Origin: Virgibacillus sp. NKC19-16
Lineage (GTDB): Bacteria > Bacillota > Bacilli > Bacillales > Amphibacillaceae
DNA length: 64,000 nucleotides
Assembly: GCF_021560035.1 (NCBI RefSeq)
Contig: NZ_CP074373.1
Location: forward strand, 678,001 to 742,000
Direction of reading: 5' to 3'
Shown here: one piece after another, positions 24,343-33,009 of the stretch
Layout: every line of letters starts with the position of its first letter
Numbering within the stretch: the stretch's first letter is position 1
Program-made: the position numbers and the translations under genes
Notes under the pieces: model-generated
The model's database searches: none
Seen by the model: only the letters and a program-made list of their open reading frames with translations
What the model was told of the DNA's origin: nothing

Positions 24343-25452
24343 TTAGAATAAATCGTCGAGTTTGTCAGCTGTTTCTTTTTGTTTATTAGGAAAGAGGTGA
24401 CCATAAACATCTATGGTTGTTTTAATGGACGCGTGTCCTAGACGTTCTTTGATTATTGGATAGTCTTCTCCTTGATGAATGAGTAAGGCTACATGAGAAT
24501 GCCTTAGATCGTGTTGACGAATAGGGATTAGCTCTCCCCGTTTGCAAATGGTTCGAATGCGCCGACTGAAAATATCTTTGGTTGGTGCCTTTTCTCGATA
24601 TTGAAAAATATGAGTGTTGCCTGAATGAGGTATATTTAACTTGCTGAAAAGTAACTGTTGTTTCTTTCTCCATGTCTTCAATAGAGCGAGAAGCTTTGAA
24701 TTAATACTGATACGGCGAATAGAGTTTTTAGTTTTAGGCTCAGTGATAACTATTTCTTTGTCAATGTAAGTCAATGACTTGTAGACATTAATTTCTCTTC
24801 TGTATTCGTCTATATCGTTCCAATTTAGGGCAAGCATTTCGCCGCAGCGCATGCCAGTAAGATATCCAGTTGTATAATAAGCTTTGAACAAAAATTCCTC
24901 TTCATCATTAATTAGGCTGATGAATTCTTTAAATTGGTCAGGCGTCCAAAACTTCATTTGTTTTTTGTCCAAGGGTAAGTTCTTTACAGAGTTACATGGG
25001 TTTATAGTTATGACGTGTTCTTCCAGTGCTTTATCAAAAATACATTTGAGGCAGATCATAATGTTGTTGATTGATTTGTTACTTAGCCCTGAATTAATCA
25101 ATCTTTGTTGATAATCGCGAATGTCATTTGCAGTAACTTTTTTCAGATTACTCTTTTTAAAATTCTTCGCTATGTGTTTATGAATAAGGTATTGCTGATT
25201 TTGATAATAATTAGGTTTTTTGTGTAATTTGCAATCTTCAAGATAGAGTTCAGCAATTATATCGAAGCTGAGGTCTCGAATACTTAACATTTGACCACGG
25301 TTATATTTCTGCGTCAGTTGATAATAAACATCTTCTGCTTGTTTTTTTGATGAAACGGTTCTTGTCAGTCTTCGCCGTTTTCCAGTAATTGGGTCACTAC
25401 CTATACTAATGTCAACTTTATAGCGTCCGTTTTTGATTTTTTTGATTGGCAT
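24343..25452 (-). CDS. int: Tyrosine recombinase, ICEBs1/Tn916-type integrase
   Basis: The 369-residue integrase has an N-terminal arm-binding domain (KIKNGRYKVDISIGSDPITGKRRR), a SAM-like core-binding domain and a catalytic domain with Arg in LTGMRCGEML, the H-x-x-R box RQHDLRHSHVAL, LGHASIKTTIDVYGH and the Tyr nucleophile near the end. In ICEBs1 this gene lies next to attL; here about 7 kb of small genes lie between. It has the same orientation and neighbours (immA, immR) as ICEBs1. Confidence 0.92.
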   Translation of the reverse strand: MPIKKIKNGRYKVDISIGSDPITGKRRRLTRTVSSKKQAEDVYYQLTQKYNRGQMLSIRDLSFDIIAELYLEDCKLHKKPNYYQNQQYLIHKHIAKNFKKSNLKKVTANDIRDYQQRLINSGLSNKSINNIMICLKCIFDKALEEHVITINPCNSVKNLPLDKKQMKFWTPDQFKEFISLINDEEEFLFKAYYTTGYLTGMRCGEMLALNWNDIDEYRREINVYKSLTYIDKEIVITEPKTKNSIRRISINSKLLALLKTWRKKQQLLFSKLNIPHSGNTHIFQYREKAPTKDIFSRRIRTICKRGELIPIRQHDLRHSHVALLIHQGEDYPIIKERLGHASIKTTIDVYGHLFPNKQKETADKLDDLF

Positions 25453-25481
25453 AAAGCACCGCCTCCAGTACGTATGTTCGT

Positions 25482-25949
25482 TTAAAAGTGTGGAAAAAGA
25501 ATCCTACCATCTGATATCCCATTTATCTTAATTTGAATAGCAGGGACTGGCAAATTAAAAAATTTTGCGATTTCTCCAGTAGTAAGTTTCCTTACTTGAT
25601 TCAAATTCGCAAGAATCATTTCATCCGTTAAAAGTAGCTCTGTAGCAAACGTAATTGCTTCTTGATTTTCAAGGCCATCAAAAAGAACAGAATTATCTGG
25701 GTCAAAATTAAAAGAGAAGTAACCTAGTATGTAGGCGATAGAAAATTTTTTGTGAGGGGCGTTTGTGTGAATATGGATTAAAGGCTGATTATTATAATAT
25801 TGCAGAAGCCCCATAGATTTTCCCAAATTATTTGAAAATATTTCAATGCGAAACCGATTGCATAGTTCGTAAACGTTATTAGTTTGATAGTGGCTTACAG
25901 TCATTTTTACTTCTTCTTTGATTGCTTCTTGTGTAAAAATAGAAATCAC
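25482..25949 (-). CDS. ImmA-like protein with a degenerate zinc motif
   Basis: The 155-residue protein occupies the immA position and keeps the ImmA/IrrE fold signature (NNVYELCNRFRIEIFSNNLG). The site that should read HELGH reads IAYILGYFSF, so both zinc ligands are Tyr and the catalytic Glu is Ile. It cannot be a normal metalloprotease. The tail has a helix-turn-helix-like segment (TTGEIAKFFNLPVPAIQIKI). It may act as a non-cleaving anti-repressor. Confidence 0.75.
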   Translation of the reverse strand: MISIFTQEAIKEEVKMTVSHYQTNNVYELCNRFRIEIFSNNLGKSMGLLQYYNNQPLIHIHTNAPHKKFSIAYILGYFSFNFDPDNSVLFDGLENQEAITFATELLLTDEMILANLNQVRKLTTGEIAKFFNLPVPAIQIKINGISDGRILFPHF

Positions 25950-26016
25950 TCCCCAATCCGGAACGTTTGTTCTTATTATAAAGGATTAGGAAGAAGATGA
26001 CAACCTCTGATTTTGG

Positions 26017-26430
26017 TTATTCATCATTTTGTTTCATATCATCGACAAGTTTCATTCCATTTTTAAGTGCCTTTTTTACAAGTTTTAGTGTCTCTTCATC
26101 TAAATTGCCTTCATCTAAATAAATAGTTGGTTCGTCTTCATTTGTTATTTCAAATATAACTTCGTTAAAAAGAGTATCTAATTTTGATTTTTTTTCATAA
26201 GCTTCCTTATTTGGATGATCTGTTAAACCTAAAAGAAAGTCAGAAGAAACATCATACAATTCGCTCATTAAAGCTAGCATCTTTGTATCTGGATCTCTAG
26301 CGTCGCGTTCGTAAGAAGATAAGACATTATTTGATATATTTAACTTTTTAGCTGCTTCTTTTTGTGTAAGCTTTTTTCGCATTCTAGATAAACGGAGTCG
26401 TTCTCCTAATGTCATTTCTAACGTCATCAA
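26017..26430 (-). CDS. immR: ImmR-type HTH repressor
   Basis: The 137-residue protein has an XRE-type HTH (LGERLRLSRMRKKLTQKEAAKKLNISNNVLSSYERD) at its N-terminus and an acidic C-terminal region. ImmR keeps the conjugative element silent by repressing the xis promoter. It is transcribed away from xis, with the operator region at 26440-26630. Confidence 0.85.
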   Translation of the reverse strand: MMTLEMTLGERLRLSRMRKKLTQKEAAKKLNISNNVLSSYERDARDPDTKMLALMSELYDVSSDFLLGLTDHPNKEAYEKKSKLDTLFNEVIFEITNEDEPTIYLDEGNLDEETLKLVKKALKNGMKLVDDMKQNDE

Positions 26431-26570
26431 TTATCACCTATTCTACATAGAGTTAAATTCTTACTTATTTTATCATTTACAATCAGTAATAAATTAAAAA
26501 TATCCAAAAAGTGTTTTATTACATAATGTCCACTTAAAGAAAAAATATACACTAAAAGTTAAATAAATCA

Positions 26571-26599
26571 TTGACATTAACTATTAGTTGATTTAAACT
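26571..26599 (+). promoter_or_regulatory. Candidate Pxis promoter and ImmR operators
   Basis: TTGACA (26571-26576) and TAAACT (26594-26599) are separated by 17 bp. TTAACTATTAGTTGA (26577-26591) in the spacer and AAAAGTTAAA at 26554 are dyad-like elements that could bind ImmR. The main excision and transfer operon should start here. Confidence 0.65.
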
Positions 26600-26638
26600 A
26601 AGTAATATACAAAAAGATAAACATTTGGAGGTGTTTTT

Positions 26639-26830
26639 ATGTATGAGTTTTTGACTCCTGATGATATTCAAAAAATACTTAAAGTGAAACAGGCTAAAGC
26701 ATACGAAATTATCAGGACATTAAATGCCGAGATGAAACAAGAGGGATATATGGTTATCCCCGGAAAAGTTAATAGAGAAAAGTTTGAAGAACGTTATATT
26801 TATAAACCTAGTCCTGTAGAGGCTGGTTAA
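26639..26830 (+). CDS. xis: Excisionase-like small HTH protein
   Basis: A 63-residue winged-helix protein (FLTPDDIQKILKVKQAKAYEIIRTLN, GYMVIPGKVNREKFEERY), the type of MerR/excisionase fold that directs excision by Int. Its position right after the ImmR operator matches xis of ICEBs1. GGAGGTG site. Confidence 0.8.
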   Translation: MYEFLTPDDIQKILKVKQAKAYEIIRTLNAEMKQEGYMVIPGKVNREKFEERYIYKPSPVEAG

Positions 26831-26929
26831 TTTGATAAGATTGTATGAAAGGGGTGATTCATGTAATAGATAGATAGGATTTTAAAAATACAACTTTAAA
26901 AAGGATGGATGACCTTTGATAATAATATA

Positions 26930-27200
26930 TAGAAAGAAAGCGCATCTGACAAGCCTGTCAAATACGCCCTCATAAAAGCTGACACTTTTATTATAGGGTA
27001 TTTTGGCGAAAATGTCACGCGTGAGTATTAAGTGTACACAGCTAGACACGTTTGAAAATGCTGTAGGGGGCTAGAATAAGCGTCCTAATGGTGATAAAAA
27101 TCACCTACTAGGTTGCCAAGATCGGGTTAACTGGGAGCGACTGATAAGCGCCATGACGGACACAGAACCTAAGCGGTACTTTTTTAATTGTGAACGGAAA
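26930..27200 (+). other. Leader region with possible structured RNA
   Basis: The 415 bases between xis and helP have no open frame. They contain CCTA-GGTGAT/ATCACC-TAGG (27084-27112), a nested hairpin, and a phrase GCTGACAC...TTTTATTATAGG that recurs at 27667-27689. It may be a cis-regulatory or replication-related RNA/DNA structure of the element. Function unknown. Confidence 0.35.
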
Positions 27201-27245
27201 TCGAATAAATAACATGAATTCAAAAAAAGAGGAGCGAATAAATTT

Positions 27246-27644
27246 ATGAAATTTAAAAGTGGAATTAGACCAGAGGAAGAAGTTACTTTTGGAAATTTAA
27301 TTTTTATGGGATTAGATAGAGAAAAGATGTTTTTTGATCGTGATAAAGGACAACGTACAGATATATTAGAATCTCGTATTTATAATATTGGTTCTTCTGC
27401 ACAAAAGGAACAATTGGAAGTAACCATCCCGGATTATATTGATTTAAAAGAGATTGAGTTTCAGCAACCAATTAAATTAAAAAATCCAACCATTAAAGCT
27501 CGTGCTCAAGCGAATGGAAATTTTGCTAATGTAGTTTGGACGTTGGAAGCTGAAGATATTATTGAAATCGGGCAAAATGCTACTTTTGATAAAAAACAAG
27601 AAAGTGCTAAGGATTCATCCAAGGAAAGTTCTGATAAGAAATAA
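27246..27644 (+). CDS. helP: HelP/YdcP-like DUF961 protein
   Basis: The 132-residue protein matches the DUF961 group (FKSGIRPEEEVTFGNLIFMG, QKEQLEVTIPDYIDLKEIEF, ANVVWTLEAEDI). In ICEBs1 the homologue HelP is a helicase processivity factor needed for rolling-circle replication of the element. It is the first gene of the transfer operon after the leader. Confidence 0.85.
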   Translation: MKFKSGIRPEEEVTFGNLIFMGLDREKMFFDRDKGQRTDILESRIYNIGSSAQKEQLEVTIPDYIDLKEIEFQQPIKLKNPTIKARAQANGNFANVVWTLEAEDIIEIGQNATFDKKQESAKDSSKESSDKK

Positions 27645-27649
27645 AGAGG

Positions 27650-27684
27650 AAGCGTGTTCGTGATGAAGCTGACACGCTTTTATT
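27650..27684 (+). terminator. Attenuator-like hairpin after helP
   Basis: AAGCGTGT and ACACGCTT with a 14-base loop, followed by TTATTATA. Genes downstream must be read through it. Confidence 0.55.
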
Positions 27685-27698
27685 ATAGGAGAAATGTG

Positions 27699-27877
27699 AT
27701 GACTGGAAAAACAGCAGTCCTGGCTTGGATTGAAGTGAATTTTTACCGAAATGAAATCATGGTAGAAGAATTTCCATTTTCCTAAGTGGCCATATAATCA
27801 CGGATAAGAACGGTGACAGAATGGTTGTCTTTTGGGATAGTTTCTACCATAAAGTTGATTATAGATTTCCCTCATGA
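27699..27877 (+). pseudogene. Decayed small gene
   Basis: An ATG with a good AGGAG site starts MTGKTAVLAWIEVNFYRNEI and stops after 28 codons. A different frame then continues HIITDKNGDRMVVFWDSFYHK to a TGA at 27877. The two parts look like one former protein of about 58 residues broken by a frameshift. Confidence 0.4.
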
Positions 27878-27937
27878 GAAGCATGCGATAGCATTTGTAC
27901 ACTTTTTGTGAGGGGTTTTATCTGGAAAGGTGGTTGT

Positions 27938-29398
27938 ATGGCCTTTGATGGTATAAAACGCCGTCTGTGGAAATATCGGGGGCATCGAATCACTTCGGGG
28001 ATGCAATATGCGGTTTGGAAAAAGGGTATGATGATCTTTATTCTTGTGTTTCTTTTCGCGCTGGTTTTCTATTATAGGGAGCATCTTGTAGCGTGGCGTG
28101 ATTGGTTGCAACTAGAGTTACTGAGGGATATTCAACATTGGAGCTGGTCATTACTTGGGACTGGATTTATCATATCTATCGTAGCTGGAGCGATTGCGGT
28201 GGCAATGGCTTATTTTTGTTTTTATGGCCATTTCAAAAGGACGTTGCACAAACAAAAGATTGCTAGAATGTTTCTATCGAATCACTTTATTGAAAAGGAG
28301 AATGTGACCACGGATTCCGTCTGGGGAATTTCTGATAAGAAGGTAACAAAGGCAAAGATTAAATATTTTCCGCGCGCCTATTATCAGGTTAAAAAAGGTT
28401 ATATTTATGTAAGAATTGCTATGGATATGAGTCGATTTCAAAAGCGATTCCTCGAATTAGGGGAAGAATTGGAGAACGGTTTATATTGTGACATGGTGGA
28501 AAGAGAAATGGAGGAGAATTTCGTTTGTTATAAGTTTCTATACGATGTCCAGAAAAATCGGATACCGATTCAAGAGGTTTCTGTAAATAATGGTTCCATG
28601 AAGCTTATGAAGCATATGGAATGGAAGTTTGATGAATTGCCTCACATGCTAATCGCAGGTGGTACTGGTGGTGGTAAAACCTATTTCATCTTGACGATGA
28701 TTGATGCTTTATTAAAATCGGGTGCGGATATTCGTATCTTGGATCCTAAAAATGCAGATTTAGCAGATTTAGAGGAAGTGATGCCGAAGGGAACTGTTTT
28801 TTCAAAGGGTACAGGAATTATGATGACGTTACGGAAAACGGTCGAGGATATGTTGCAACGATCCGAGGACATGAAAAAAATGCCGAGCTATAAAACGGGT
28901 GGTAATTATGCAGATGTAGGCTTGCCACCTGTTTTTATTGTGTTTGATGAATATGTGGCGTTTATGGAAATGTTAGACCCTAAAGAAAAGATGCAGGCTC
29001 TGGAATATATGAAGCAGTTGGTCATGCTTGGACGGCAGATGGGTTATTTTCTGATTCTGGCGGCGCAAAGACCAGATGCCAAGTATTTAGCTGATGGTAT
29101 ACGTGATCAATTTAGCTTCCGTGTTGCATTAGGGAAAATGTCTGAGTCAGGTTATGGCATGATGTTTGGAGATGTAGATAAGACGTTTATGTATAAACGA
29201 ATTAAGGGTCGAGGATATGCGGATGCAGGTACATCCGTTATTTCAGAATTTTACACGCCCCTTGTGCCGAAAGGCTATGACTTTTTAGAGGAAATCAGGC
29301 ATACGGTGTCTGGAGTGCAGGGAGCGTCGGCGACGGCAGTCGCCAGCGGCAGCGTAGCGACTGGAATGGAAGACAGGAGGAGTGAGCGAAGCGAATGA
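27938..29398 (+). CDS. conQ: ConQ-type coupling protein (FtsK/HerA ATPase)
   Basis: The 486-residue coupling protein has two N-terminal membrane helices (about 30-50 and 78-100), Walker A LIAGGTGGGKTYFIL and Walker B PPVFIVFDEYVAF. It brings the relaxase-DNA complex to the transfer channel. The ATG at 27938 follows GGTGG. Its end overlaps the long form of nicK and is GC-rich, unlike the rest. Confidence 0.92.
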   Translation: MAFDGIKRRLWKYRGHRITSGMQYAVWKKGMMIFILVFLFALVFYYREHLVAWRDWLQLELLRDIQHWSWSLLGTGFIISIVAGAIAVAMAYFCFYGHFKRTLHKQKIARMFLSNHFIEKENVTTDSVWGISDKKVTKAKIKYFPRAYYQVKKGYIYVRIAMDMSRFQKRFLELGEELENGLYCDMVEREMEENFVCYKFLYDVQKNRIPIQEVSVNNGSMKLMKHMEWKFDELPHMLIAGGTGGGKTYFILTMIDALLKSGADIRILDPKNADLADLEEVMPKGTVFSKGTGIMMTLRKTVEDMLQRSEDMKKMPSYKTGGNYADVGLPPVFIVFDEYVAFMEMLDPKEKMQALEYMKQLVMLGRQMGYFLILAAQRPDAKYLADGIRDQFSFRVALGKMSESGYGMMFGDVDKTFMYKRIKGRGYADAGTSVISEFYTPLVPKGYDFLEEIRHTVSGVQGASATAVASGSVATGMEDRRSERSE

Positions 29399-29410
29399 CG
29401 ACAGAACACC

Positions 29411-29434
29411 AACCCCCCTAGCTAACAGGGGGGT
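29411..29434 (+). other. Origin of transfer (oriT)
   Basis: ACCCCCC (29412-29418) and GGGGGGT (29428-29434) flank TAGCTAACA. This closely matches the oriT inverted repeat of ICEBs1, with the nick expected in or next to GCTAACA. It lies between conQ and the likely nicK start. Confidence 0.88.
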
Positions 29435-29441
29435 AGTAAAG

Positions 29442-30452
29442 ATGGAAAATGAAGAATCCGAGGTAGTAAATCCCTTAATAGCAATGGTTGACTACTTACG
29501 GGTGTCTTTTAAAACGCATGATGTGGATTTAATTTTAGAACAAGTCGTTCATTTAAAAAGAGATTTTATGCAGGAGAAGGGAACGGGATTTTACGGTTAT
29601 GTAGGAACCCTACAGCTAGACTATATCAAGGTGTTTTATTCCAATCCTGATGATAGTCGAGGCATTTTAGTTGAAATGTCCGGTAAAGGCTGTCGGCAGT
29701 TTGAAAGTTTCCTGCGAGCAAGGAATAAAACATGGTTTGATTTTTTTCAAGATTGTATAGAATATAAGGGTTCTTTTACCCGATTTGATGTGGCACTGGA
29801 TGATACGAAAACGTATTTTACCGTGCCTTTTTTATTGGAAAAAATTAAGCGTGCAGAATTGATTACCCGATTTAAACGGATGGATTATAACGGTTCGTTT
29901 GATATTGGTGAAGAAAAGGAAGGTGGTACAACACTCTATTTTGGTTCCAAAAAATCAGATGCTTATCTATGTTTTTATGAAAAAAATTACGAGCAAGCGA
30001 GGAAATATGAACGAGATGTTGAAGAGTACGGGGCATGGAATCGTTATGAGCTGCGATTAAAGGATGATCGGTCACAAGTAGCTGTAGAGACATTAATCAA
30101 AGAGCAGGATTTACGTTATATCGCCCTTTCGATCGTTAATAATTATATTCGCTTTGTTGATCAAGATAAGCAGGAAAATAAAAAGTATTGGCGTACCAGT
30201 AATTTTTGGCAAGCATTTATTGGGGATGTAAGTAAACTTCGCCTGTATCAAAAGCCGGAAGATGATTTCTATGAGAAAACGGTAAATTGGCTGGCTCAGT
30301 CCTGTGCTCCGAGTATGAAAATGGTGCATGAGTATGATATGGCATCCGGAAATCAGCAGTTGTCTGACATGGTACTCACGGCAGAAATGTCCGAACGGCA
30401 CCAAAAAATGCTGGATGTGCATTTGGCCCAAACAACGGATATGGTTTGTTGA
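29442..30452 (+). CDS. nicK: NicK-type relaxase (Rep_trans family)
   Basis: The relaxase nicks oriT and starts rolling-circle transfer and replication. From the ATG at 29442 it has 336 residues, with the Rep_trans segments MVDYLRVSFKTHDVD, LVEMSGKGCRQFE, FTRFDVALDD and YELRLKDDRSQVA; the nucleophile Tyr is not assigned. The frame opens at 29382, but a start at 29442 fits better: the G-run of oriT is then the ribosome binding site. Confidence 0.9.
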   Translation: MENEESEVVNPLIAMVDYLRVSFKTHDVDLILEQVVHLKRDFMQEKGTGFYGYVGTLQLDYIKVFYSNPDDSRGILVEMSGKGCRQFESFLRARNKTWFDFFQDCIEYKGSFTRFDVALDDTKTYFTVPFLLEKIKRAELITRFKRMDYNGSFDIGEEKEGGTTLYFGSKKSDAYLCFYEKNYEQARKYERDVEEYGAWNRYELRLKDDRSQVAVETLIKEQDLRYIALSIVNNYIRFVDQDKQENKKYWRTSNFWQAFIGDVSKLRLYQKPEDDFYEKTVNWLAQSCAPSMKMVHEYDMASGNQQLSDMVLTAEMSERHQKMLDVHLAQTTDMVC

Positions 30453-30521
30453 GGTTTTCCTCATGTGATATTCAAAGAAGCTATTCTAGTGAACGGTTTA
30501 TGACGCAGGAAAAAACGTAGT

Positions 30522-30647
30522 CTTTTTGTGATGAAGAATCCCCCTGCTACACTTTTGCGAGCCAGTCGCCTTGTGAGTTTCCAAGGTTATTTTGAGTGAC
30601 TGGCTGATTCTGGGGGTGCAGGGGGATGCAAGGTTCATCACAAAAAG
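30522..30647 (+). other. Candidate single-strand origin (sso)
   Basis: A long hairpin: CTTTTTGTGATGAA (30522-30535) pairs with TTCATCACAAAAAG (30634-30647), and ATCCCCCTGC (30538-30547) with GCAGGGGGAT (30618-30627), with AGCCAGTC/GACTGGCT inside. It lies just after nicK, where ICEBs1 carries its sso, and may prime second-strand synthesis. Confidence 0.65.
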
Positions 30648-30723
30648 GAAACGGCTTTTTACGAGTAATAAATAGTGAACGGTGGGATAAGCAGTCACTA
30701 TTAATCTATGAGGGGGTGTTTAC

Positions 30724-31005
30724 ATGGGATTGATTGTAAGATTTGAAAACAGATGGGCTTTTATTGAAACGTTAGAAGCACATGGCTTGTTGTCCTATTA
30801 TGATCATTTAACGGAACATCTAGTGGATATAGCTAAAGGGTTACATTATGGGGAGACAGTCTCGGTTGGTGTAAATGTAAAAGACTATATGTATAACTAT
30901 TATTTTATGGTATTGGATCTTTTTGAGGAGGATGAAGACAATGGCAATTTAGAGATTGTTCCTGAAGCTGTTCGTTTTATGTATCTGAATCATAATAAAA
31001 CATAG
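30724..31005 (+). CDS. ICE hypothetical protein (YdcS position)
   Basis: 93 residues (LIVRFENRWAFIETLEAHGLLSYYD, YGETVSVGVNVKDYMYNYY). Not recognised by motif. It follows the sso and starts a run of small genes leading to conB, like ydcS/ydcT/yddA of ICEBs1. GGGGGTG site. Confidence 0.7.
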   Translation: MGLIVRFENRWAFIETLEAHGLLSYYDHLTEHLVDIAKGLHYGETVSVGVNVKDYMYNYYFMVLDLFEEDEDNGNLEIVPEAVRFMYLNHNKT

Positions 31006-31016
31006 GAGGTTTTTCC

Positions 31017-31307
31017 ATGAAGCAAGTAGAATTAGTCAATCGTTCTGTACTGGAGGAACGGTTAGAATCACTAGGGCTATTAGAAGGGACGGAAAGAGTG
31101 ATTGAACGTATGAAAGAACATGTTCGGTCCATGGTGATGCAACTGCATGAAGTATTTTTAGTGGCTGTTCGTTTCATGAAAAATGATTTATTGGAAACCG
31201 TTCGCTTTGCCTTTACAACAACGGAACATGATGACCCGCCTGAAGATGAGGGAATTGAAGAGCCGGTCCATGTTGTATTTTTACTACTCGAACATGAGGA
31301 ACAGTGA
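31017..31307 (+). CDS. ICE hypothetical protein (YdcT position)
   Basis: 96 residues, helical N-terminus (LVNRSVLEERLESLGLLEGTERVIE) and an acidic end. It resembles its upstream neighbour in pattern (short helical domain with VRFM, then an acidic loop), which hints at duplication. AGGAGG site; the stop overlaps the next start. Confidence 0.68.
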   Translation: MKQVELVNRSVLEERLESLGLLEGTERVIERMKEHVRSMVMQLHEVFLVAVRFMKNDLLETVRFAFTTTEHDDPPEDEGIEEPVHVVFLLLEHEEQ

Positions 31308-31591
31308 TTGTCATGCGGACGATCAATCAACGCTTTAAAAGTTTAGGATTTCAAGTTGGTATCGCTTCGCAGGTGTTTGTACGGGATTTATCGCCTCGTA
31401 CGTCTTTGGTAGTTGAAGGTAAAAGAGAGAAGGGTTATTCTACGTATCGGTATGCGTTTTATAAGATCACGTATTATCCAAAAGGAAGTCATGAAAAAGT
31501 TTATATGGAAAATGCGTCTCCAAAAAGGGTGTTACAACGTGTAACATCCTTTATTTATTTTCTGGAAGGGGTGGAATCATGGAAGAATTAA
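31304..31591 (+). CDS. ICE hypothetical protein (YddA position)
   Basis: 95 residues, basic (INQRFKSLGFQVGIASQVFV, KITYYPKGSHEKVYMENASP). The GTG at 31304 overlaps the previous stop; an ATG at 31313 is possible. Function unknown; the position before conB matches yddA. Confidence 0.65.
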   Translation: MIVMRTINQRFKSLGFQVGIASQVFVRDLSPRTSLVVEGKREKGYSTYRYAFYKITYYPKGSHEKVYMENASPKRVLQRVTSFIYFLEGVESWKN

Positions 31592-31716
31592 AACAGCAAG
31601 CAATGGCATTAAGAAAGTCTATCAAACAAAGCAAAAAGGAAATTGGTAATCCTGCCTTAACGATGGGAATCTTAAACGAACTTGAATTTTTTATAGAAAA
31701 CCTGGAGGAAGATTAA
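31579..31716 (+). CDS. Very small ICE protein
   Basis: 45 residues (MEELKQQAMALRKSIKQSKK, LTMGILNELEFFIENLEED), helical. The ATG lies inside the end of the previous gene, 8 bases after GGGGTGG. Not recognised. Confidence 0.55.
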   Translation: MEELKQQAMALRKSIKQSKKEIGNPALTMGILNELEFFIENLEED

Positions 31717-31756
31717 TTATTATATCCTTTATTATTTTTTTGGAAGAGGTGAGCAG

Positions 31757-32728
31757 TTGAAAAGCTCTATTAAAGATGTATTCCGTCGCATGAAGCGTAG
31801 AAAATCCCAGATCAAAAGACCGGAGAAGCAAAAAAGCACTATCAAAAAAGATACTTCTAAACGTACAGCTTTTCTTGTTTGGTTTATGATAACCGGTTTA
31901 GTTTTTCTTTCCTTTTTAGGTGTGATGCTTTCGTTATATACGCAATCGTCCATGAATGATTGGGATGAACAGTTTGAAGCTAATGCTTCTGAAGATGAAG
32001 CAGAAGAAATGAATGTTGTTCGTGCAGACCGTTATTTACGTGATTTTGTTCGGAAGTATATGAATGTAGATAGTGATCCTGAAGCGGTGGAACAACGAAA
32101 GGCAGCGTTACAGGATTACATGGTTATTCGTACAGGAGGTAATGAACCGGAGTTCTTTGATGAAACAGGTGATATGCAAGGGTCAAGAGAGATCAAAAAT
32201 CAGCAACTTTTCCATGTAGAGGAAAAGGAAAATGAAGTGATCTTTCAATATGAAGTCACTTATTCTAGTGTAACGAATAATAACAGTGAACGGCAAACGT
32301 TATTATTAAATGTCCCAGTTGTAAGTGAAAATGATCGTTTTTCAGTGGCCAGAGAGCCTTATTTTACGCAAGTCGATAATTTACAAGGCAATATTGAAGT
32401 AGAAGAAGAAGCAGAAAGTTTGAATGCTTATACGGGTGCAGAACAGGAAGTAATTCAAGACTTTTTAAGTGATTTCTTTACGGAATATGCGTCAGGAAAT
32501 ACGGATGATTTGGCGTATATGATGGAAGAACCAGGAACTTTAGAAGGTGCGTTTACCTTTGAGGAAATCACGGATGTGCAAATGGAACAAACGGAAGAAG
32601 GTTTTATTGTTCATGCGCAAGTAAGGATGTTAGATGTAGTGACGCAACTAGCCTATGAAATTGATGTGGAAATGCTTATTACACGTCAACAGAATCATTA
32701 TTATGTGGAACAATTGGATTATCAATAA
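31757..32728 (+). CDS. conB: ConB-type VirB8/TcpC-like protein
   Basis: 323 residues: a basic cytoplasmic N-terminus, one membrane helix at about 38-60 and two extracellular NTF2-like domains (ADRYLRDFVRKYMNVDSDPE, QEVIQDFLSDFFTEYASGN). It is a structural part of the conjugation channel. TTG start behind GAGGTG. Confidence 0.88.
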   Translation: MKSSIKDVFRRMKRRKSQIKRPEKQKSTIKKDTSKRTAFLVWFMITGLVFLSFLGVMLSLYTQSSMNDWDEQFEANASEDEAEEMNVVRADRYLRDFVRKYMNVDSDPEAVEQRKAALQDYMVIRTGGNEPEFFDETGDMQGSREIKNQQLFHVEEKENEVIFQYEVTYSSVTNNNSERQTLLLNVPVVSENDRFSVAREPYFTQVDNLQGNIEVEEEAESLNAYTGAEQEVIQDFLSDFFTEYASGNTDDLAYMMEEPGTLEGAFTFEEITDVQMEQTEEGFIVHAQVRMLDVVTQLAYEIDVEMLITRQQNHYYVEQLDYQ

Positions 32729-32740
32729 GGAGGCGCAAAG

Positions 32741-32998
32741 ATGGGAAACATTTTTCAAGGCTTGCTTTTAGGTTCGACTAGTAATCTACCTGATTTGGGT
32801 CAGGTAGAAAACTGGTGGTTAAATATTGTGGTGCAAGCCGTTACGATTATTGTTATTTATTTAGTTGCTAAGAATTTAGCACGATTGCGTATCGGTGGCA
32901 TTATCACTTGTATTTTGATTGGTGGTGCGGTTGTGTTTGTCATACAGAACTTTTCGCAAGTCACAACATGGGTTGAAAGCATCATTGAGCTATTGTAA
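32741..32998 (+). CDS. conC: ConC-type small membrane protein
   Basis: 85 residues with two membrane helices (about 27-43 and 50-68). The position between conB and conD matches ConC of ICEBs1. AAGGAGGCG site. Confidence 0.78.
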   Translation: MGNIFQGLLLGSTSNLPDLGQVENWWLNIVVQAVTIIVIYLVAKNLARLRIGGIITCILIGGAVVFVIQNFSQVTTWVESIIELL

Positions 32999-33009
32999 GG
33001 AGGTCTTGC

